From assembly GCA_035575035.1 (NCBI GenBank), contig DATLYH010000058.1, positions 1-8,543 on the forward strand: a stretch of 8,543 nt of DNA, written 5' to 3'. Positions 6,062 through 8,543 of the stretch are shown piece after piece. This stretch comes from DATLYH01 sp035575035 (lineage in GTDB: Bacteria; Planctomycetota; Planctomycetia; Gemmatales; Gemmataceae). Every line of letters starts with the position of its first letter. Positions within the stretch are counted from its first letter, which is position 1. A program made the translations under genes and the position numbers. The notes below the pieces were generated by a model. That model was not told the origin of the DNA. It was given only the letters and a program-made list of their open reading frames with translations, and did not search any database.

Positions 6062-7223
6062 CGCCCTGGTGCAGGCATTCGCTCGCGCCGTCCGGCACGG
6101 CCGCCTGGCGCACGCCTATCTCTTCACCGGACCACCGGGCGTCGGCAAGCACCTGTTCGCCCAGGAATTGGCCAAGACGTTGCTCTGCGAGGGCCCGCCC
6201 CCTCACCCCCAACCCCTCTCCCCCGAAGCGGGGGCGAGGGGTGGAAGTAGTTTTCCCTTCTCCTCCGAAGCGGGGGCGAGGGGTGGAAGTAGTTTTCCTT
6301 TCTCCTCCGAAGCGGGGGCGAGGGGTAGAAGTAGTTTTCCCCTCTCCCCTGTGGGGGGAGAGGGGTTGGGGGTGAGGGGGGAGTTCGAGGCCTGCGACCG
6401 CTGCTCCGCCTGCGCTCTGGTCGAGGCCGGCACCCACCCCGATCTGTTCCAGGTCGGCCGGCCCGCGGAAAGCCTGGAGTTGCCGATCGAGCTGATGCGT
6501 GAGCTGGCGCGCAACCTGAGCCTCAAGCCGGCCCGCGGCCGGGGCAAGGTCGGCATCGTGGACGACGCCGACGACCTCAATGACGAGTCGGCGAATTGCT
6601 TCCTCAAAACCCTTGAAGAGCCGCCGCCGCGCTCGGTCCTGATCCTGATCGGCACCAGCCCTGACCGCCAGCTTCCCACCATCGTCTCGCGCTGCCAGGT
6701 CGTCCGCTTCGCCCCGCTCCCTGAGCCGCTGGTGGCCGAGTTGCTGCGCCAACAGGGACTGGAAGACCCGCAACTGATCGAGCGGCTGGCACGGCTGAGC
6801 GGCGGCAGTCTGGGACAGGCGATGGCTCTGGCCGACCCTGCGTTGTGGGACTTCCGCCGCATCTTGATCCGGGGACTGACGGCGGGGCGTGTGGACAGCG
6901 TCGGCCTATCCCGGGCGTGGGCTGAGTTCGTCGAGGAGGCGGGCAAGGAGGGGGCCGTCCAGCGCCGCCGGGCCGCGCTGGTGTTGCGCCTGCTGATCGA
7001 GTTCTTCACCGATGCGCTGGCTCTCCGCCTTGGTCGGGCGCCCCGGTTGACCGAGGCGGAGGATCTGCCGGCGTTGGAGGCCGTGGCAGGGCGGACCGAC
7101 CCCGAACGGCTGTTGGCCGTGCTCGACCGCTGCCTGGAGGCCGACCAGCAGATCGACCGCCGCGTGCAGCTGGTGCTGATCCTCGAAGCGCTGACCGACG
7201 CGCTGGCGCAGCAGTTAAAGTAA
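6033..7223 (+). CDS. holB: DNA polymerase III delta' subunit with a 61-residue repeat insertion in the zinc motif
   Basis: This 396-residue AAA+ clamp-loader subunit opens the sliding clamp as part of the DNA polymerase III holoenzyme. The N-terminus (WQRVRGHDALVQAFARAV) and RLAHAYLFTGPPGVGKH (residues 24-40) are typical; the P-loop Ser/Thr is His40. LKTLEEPPPRSVLILIGTSP and TIVSRCQVVRF (the SRC motif) follow. The zinc-binding cysteines are Cys52, Cys121, Cys124 and Cys127. Residues 56-116 (PHPQPLSPEAGARG and onward) are encoded by a palindromic repeat element and separate Cys52 from the other three. Without it the motif would be CX7CX2CX2C and the protein 335 residues, matching E. coli delta' (334 residues, CX8CX2CX2C). 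The frame is intact on both sides, so a functional protein with a Gly/Ser/Pro-rich loop is likely. The GTG start is supported by AGGAGG at 6021. The tmk-holB order is common in bacteria. Confidence 0.93.
   Translation: MSWQRVRGHDALVQAFARAVRHGRLAHAYLFTGPPGVGKHLFAQELAKTLLCEGPPPHPQPLSPEAGARGGSSFPFSSEAGARGGSSFPFSSEAGARGRSSFPLSPVGGEGLGVRGEFEACDRCSACALVEAGTHPDLFQVGRPAESLELPIELMRELARNLSLKPARGRGKVGIVDDADDLNDESANCFLKTLEEPPPRSVLILIGTSPDRQLPTIVSRCQVVRFAPLPEPLVAELLRQQGLEDPQLIERLARLSGGSLGQAMALADPALWDFRRILIRGLTAGRVDSVGLSRAWAEFVEEAGKEGAVQRRRAALVLRLLIEFFTDALALRLGRAPRLTEAEDLPALEAVAGRTDPERLLAVLDRCLEADQQIDRRVQLVLILEALTDALAQQLK
6198..6380 (+). repeat. 183-bp palindromic element with perfect 27-bp terminal inverted repeats, inside holB
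   Basis: The left arm (6198-6224) is CCCCC-TCA-CCCCC-AA-CCCC-TCT-CCCCC. The right arm (6354-6380) is its exact reverse complement. Two smaller hairpins are nested inside: 6213-6224 with 6230-6241 (one mismatch, loop GAAGC), and 6339-6349 with 6355-6365 (perfect 11 bp, 5-nt loop). The element is exactly 61 codons and adds no stop to the holB frame. Its shadow translation PLTPNPSP is a familiar signature of intergenic palindromic repeats in GC-rich genomes, including planctomycetes (from memory). No clear target-site duplication is visible. It encodes no transposase, so it would be a non-autonomous repeat. Confidence 0.88.
6225..6350 (+). repeat. Three tandem 42-bp (14-codon) units in the element core
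   Basis: Units start at 6225, 6267 and 6309, each opening with GAAGCGGGGGCGAGGGGT. Units 1 and 2 differ at one base; unit 3 differs from unit 1 at about four. In the holB frame they read EAGARGGSSFPFSS twice and EAGARGRSSFPLSP once. The period is a multiple of three, so gain or loss of a unit keeps the frame. Confidence 0.9.
6353..6381 (+). other. Potential G-quadruplex motif in the right arm (mirrored on the minus strand in the left arm)
   Basis: Four G-runs of 6, 4, 5 and 6 bases (6353-6358, 6362-6365, 6368-6372, 6376-6381) are separated by spacers of 3, 2 and 3 bases. This fits a compact four-tract quadruplex pattern on the coding strand, hence also in the holB mRNA. The left arm gives the same pattern on the minus strand (6198-6224). 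Confidence 0.5.
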
Positions 7224-7224
7224 A

Positions 7225-7252
7225 CGGCCCACGGACTGCGATCCGTGGGCCG
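7225..7252 (-). terminator. Intrinsic terminator between convergent genes, best oriented for the minus-strand gene
   Basis: CGGCCCACGGA (7225-7235) and TCCGTGGGCCG (7242-7252) form a perfect 11-bp GC-rich stem with a 6-nt loop. Read on the minus strand, the stem is followed by TTTACTTTAA (7224 down to 7215), a T-rich tail suited to ending the gene at 7271-8122. On the plus strand no T-run follows, so its effect on holB would be weaker. It starts one base after the holB stop codon. Confidence 0.75.
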
Positions 7253-7270
7253 AGAAGGTTGCTCCTTCCA

Positions 7271-8122
7271 TCAGCCGTCCGGCTGCTGTTTCTTGGCAAA
7301 GCGGGTGATCTCGCTCTTGCGCACGGTCACCTGTTCCTTGCCGGTGTCCACGGTGACCCAGTCGCCGGTCTCGCGCACAAACTTGCCGTCGATCGTCTTG
7401 CCGTCCCGTGCGGTCAGCGAGACTTGATCACCGGCCGACAAGCCCATGCCGGGCGGCACGACCCGGGCGAACTCGGCCAGGGCCACATCGCCCTTCTTCA
7501 GCCCCAGGACGCGCCCCAGCTTCGGATCGTTGCTGGCGCGGTCCAGAGCGGTGAGGTACTCCTGACGGGCCAGGGCGGCATACTGCGGCGAGGCCTGGCT
7601 GGCCAGGACGCGGGCCATCTCGGTCTTGATCACCCCCTCGTCGCCGATGCCGAAGAGCAAGCTCTGAGTCGTGGTGCCCACACTGCCGATGGGATAGAGC
7701 GCGGCTGTAGTCACGACGTTGGGGTAGGCATAGCTCAGCGGCAGGCCATAGCCGTAAGGATAGCCACCCACCCAGACGGCGCCCGGGTAGAAGCCGGTGG
7801 CGTAGGTGGTGCTGGTGCCGTACAGCAGGTTCTGGACAACGGCCCGGCGGCGTTGCAGCTCGCGCTCGTCGCGGATGTACTGCTGGCGGAGGGCGGCCAG
7901 CTGGTCGGTGAAGGCCACCTCATTCTCCAGCCGTTGTAGATCGCTTAGCGAGGCCCGCTCGCCCATCGACAGGCCCTCCACATAGTAGTGGACGGTCCGC
8001 ATCGGGCCGTTGTAGATCTCCAGGCGGTGGACCTTCTCCTGGCCCCAGGCAGCCGAAGCCGTCAGGAGGAGCCCCAGGGTCAAACCAGCCGCGCGACGGA
8101 GGTTGGGGAGGAGAGTTGCCAT
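7271..8122 (-). CDS. Secreted protein of unknown function with C-terminal small beta-barrel-like segment
   Basis: I do not recognise a named family. The 283-residue product has a Sec-type signal peptide: a basic LRR near residues 8-10, the hydrophobic AAGLTLGLLLTASAAWG, and likely cleavage after Gly27. Residues 55-95 are highly charged and probably helical or coiled. A Tyr/Gly/Pro-rich stretch follows (about 101-134, with GGYPYGYG). A helical region rich in Ala and charged residues comes next. The C-terminus (about 228-276: GDQVSLTARDGKTIDGKF, then DWVTVDTGKEQVTV) looks like a small five-stranded barrel of SH3 or Sm-like type, by pattern only. The ATG at 8122 has GAGGTG at 8133-8128, five bases upstream, and puts the signal peptide at the N-terminus. 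The frame continues upstream to 8197, but that part adds a non-secretory leader and is rejected. It is convergent with holB and probably monocistronic. Confidence 0.8.
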   Translation of the reverse strand: MATLLPNLRRAAGLTLGLLLTASAAWGQEKVHRLEIYNGPMRTVHYYVEGLSMGERASLSDLQRLENEVAFTDQLAALRQQYIRDERELQRRRAVVQNLLYGTSTTYATGFYPGAVWVGGYPYGYGLPLSYAYPNVVTTAALYPIGSVGTTTQSLLFGIGDEGVIKTEMARVLASQASPQYAALARQEYLTALDRASNDPKLGRVLGLKKGDVALAEFARVVPPGMGLSAGDQVSLTARDGKTIDGKFVRETGDWVTVDTGKEQVTVRKSEITRFAKKQQPDG

Positions 8123-8127
8123 TGCAT

Positions 8128-8133
8128 CACCTC
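8128..8133 (-). promoter_or_regulatory. Ribosome-binding site of the secreted-protein gene
   Basis: On the minus strand GAGGTG stands five bases before the ATG at 8122. It fixes the start that gives a proper signal peptide rather than the longer frame reaching 8197. Confidence 0.6.
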
Positions 8134-8255
8134 GGCTGTAGGCACCCGTGGAAGTTGACAAGACCAGCCGGCGCAGGGGAGTGCGGATGCCTGACACCGC
8201 CTCGCCGGATCACCACCTGTTTGTCTGCGATCGCCCCACCGAGGTTGATCGCCCC

Positions 8256-8285
8256 ATCATAACAGGCCCGTCTGCCCATCCTCAA
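8256..8285 (-). promoter_or_regulatory. Candidate sigma70-type promoter for the secreted-protein gene
   Basis: On the minus strand TTGAGG (8285-8280; TTGA matches the consensus) and TATGAT (8261-8256; five of six) are 18 bases apart. An A/T-rich patch (8290-8305), resembling an UP element, precedes the -35 box. Transcription would start near 8249, leaving a leader of about 125 nt before the ATG at 8122. Confidence 0.45.
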
Positions 8286-8543
8286 GAGCGATAAAAATAT
8301 CTTTCTGGCTTGAACTGATCGGCTGCCCCATTCTCTCAACGATCAACTGCACCGCGAGGGACAGCCAGGGGATCGTGTTGTTTCGCTTCAACCATCCCGG
8401 ATCGCCAAATAGATTCTTTGGTTCGAGCCTGGAGCGTCAATGGCGGGTCTTTGCTCCGAGCCCGAAGCGCAAGCGACGGGGCAAACCTTATCCCCTCACT
8501 GACGCTCTGGGGGCGGAGCCAAGTCCCCAACCGCCTTCCGGTG
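8286..8543. other. Gene-free right end of the window
   Basis: No convincing gene is seen here or in the leader region 8123-8285 beyond the promoter. The short minus-strand frames here have no supported start or recognisable domain, and part of them is just translation of the repeat cluster at 8425-8519. A regulatory region for a gene beyond the right edge is possible but cannot be shown. Confidence 0.6.
8425..8519. repeat. Cluster of degenerate REP-like palindromic repeats
   Basis: Three related units of about 22 bases are visible: 8425-8447 (direct, contains GGAGCGTCAATGGCGGG), 8458-8481 (direct, GAGCCCGAAGCGCAAGCG followed by ACGGGG), and about 8492-8513 (inverted; its reverse complement contains AGAGCGTCAGTGAGGGG). 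The outer ends GCTCCG (8453-8458) and CGGAGC (8514-8519) pair, making an imperfect palindrome of 67 bases. The pattern is like REP/BIME elements; CCGAAGCGCAAGCGA-type repeats are familiar between genes of Gemmata-like planctomycetes (from memory). Confidence 0.55.

Noticed and set aside
6198..6380. CRISPR array reading of the tandem repeats
   Set aside because: The units are directly abutting with no unique spacers and lie in frame within a coding gene.
6188..6395. Target-site duplication flanking the holB element
   Set aside because: CGAGGGC on the left and CGAGGCC on the right are similar but not identical, lie at different distances from the arms, and such motifs are common in this composition.
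5973..7009. Two long minus-strand frames across holB
   Set aside because: They are shadows of tmk/holB; their apparent Pro-rich repeats are just the antisense of the palindromic element.
8123..8530. Minus-strand short frames at 8127-8339 and 8336-8530 as genes
   Set aside because: There is no convincing ribosome-binding site or domain; one covers the promoter and leader of the secreted-protein gene and the other translates the REP-like repeats.

Overview
The window is GC-rich, tightly packed bacterial DNA. The mix of genes suggests a planctomycete of the Gemmata type: an LptD-like outer-membrane assembly protein, a divergent DgkA, a lysine-less lipoyl-like protein beside lipA, an Rpn/DUF4351 nuclease-like protein, and short palindromic repeats. 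That assignment is an inference; no rRNA or other decisive marker is present.

Layout. Positions 1-2555 (+) hold the 3' part of an LptD/OstA-type gene that enters from the left edge. A small DgkA-family membrane kinase gene follows (2686-3117, +). After a 234-nt gap with weak hairpins and a possible promoter comes a same-strand run: lipA (3352-4257), a lipoyl-domain-like protein overlapping it (4232-4480), an Rpn-family PD-(D/E)XK-like protein with a DUF4351-like tail (4515-5426), tmk (5438-6061) and holB (6033-7223). holB overlaps the end of tmk. A strong hairpin at 7225-7252 separates holB from a convergent gene for a secreted protein of unknown function (7271-8122, -). That gene has a plausible promoter near 8256-8285. 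The right end (8286-8543) has no convincing gene but carries a cluster of degenerate palindromic repeats.

How the genes relate. lipA makes lipoyl groups on carrier domains, and its overlapping neighbour has the lipoyl-domain fold signature but no acceptor lysine. tmk (dTMP to dTDP) and holB (delta' subunit of the clamp loader) form a common bacterial DNA-synthesis pair. LptD and DgkA both concern the cell envelope.

The most striking feature is inside holB. A 183-bp element with perfect 27-bp terminal inverted repeats, and about three copies of a 42-bp (14-codon) unit between them, sits in frame between the first and second cysteines of the delta' zinc-binding motif. Removing it leaves a protein of 335 residues, essentially the normal family length. 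This looks like a palindromic repeat that became coding sequence in an essential replication gene.
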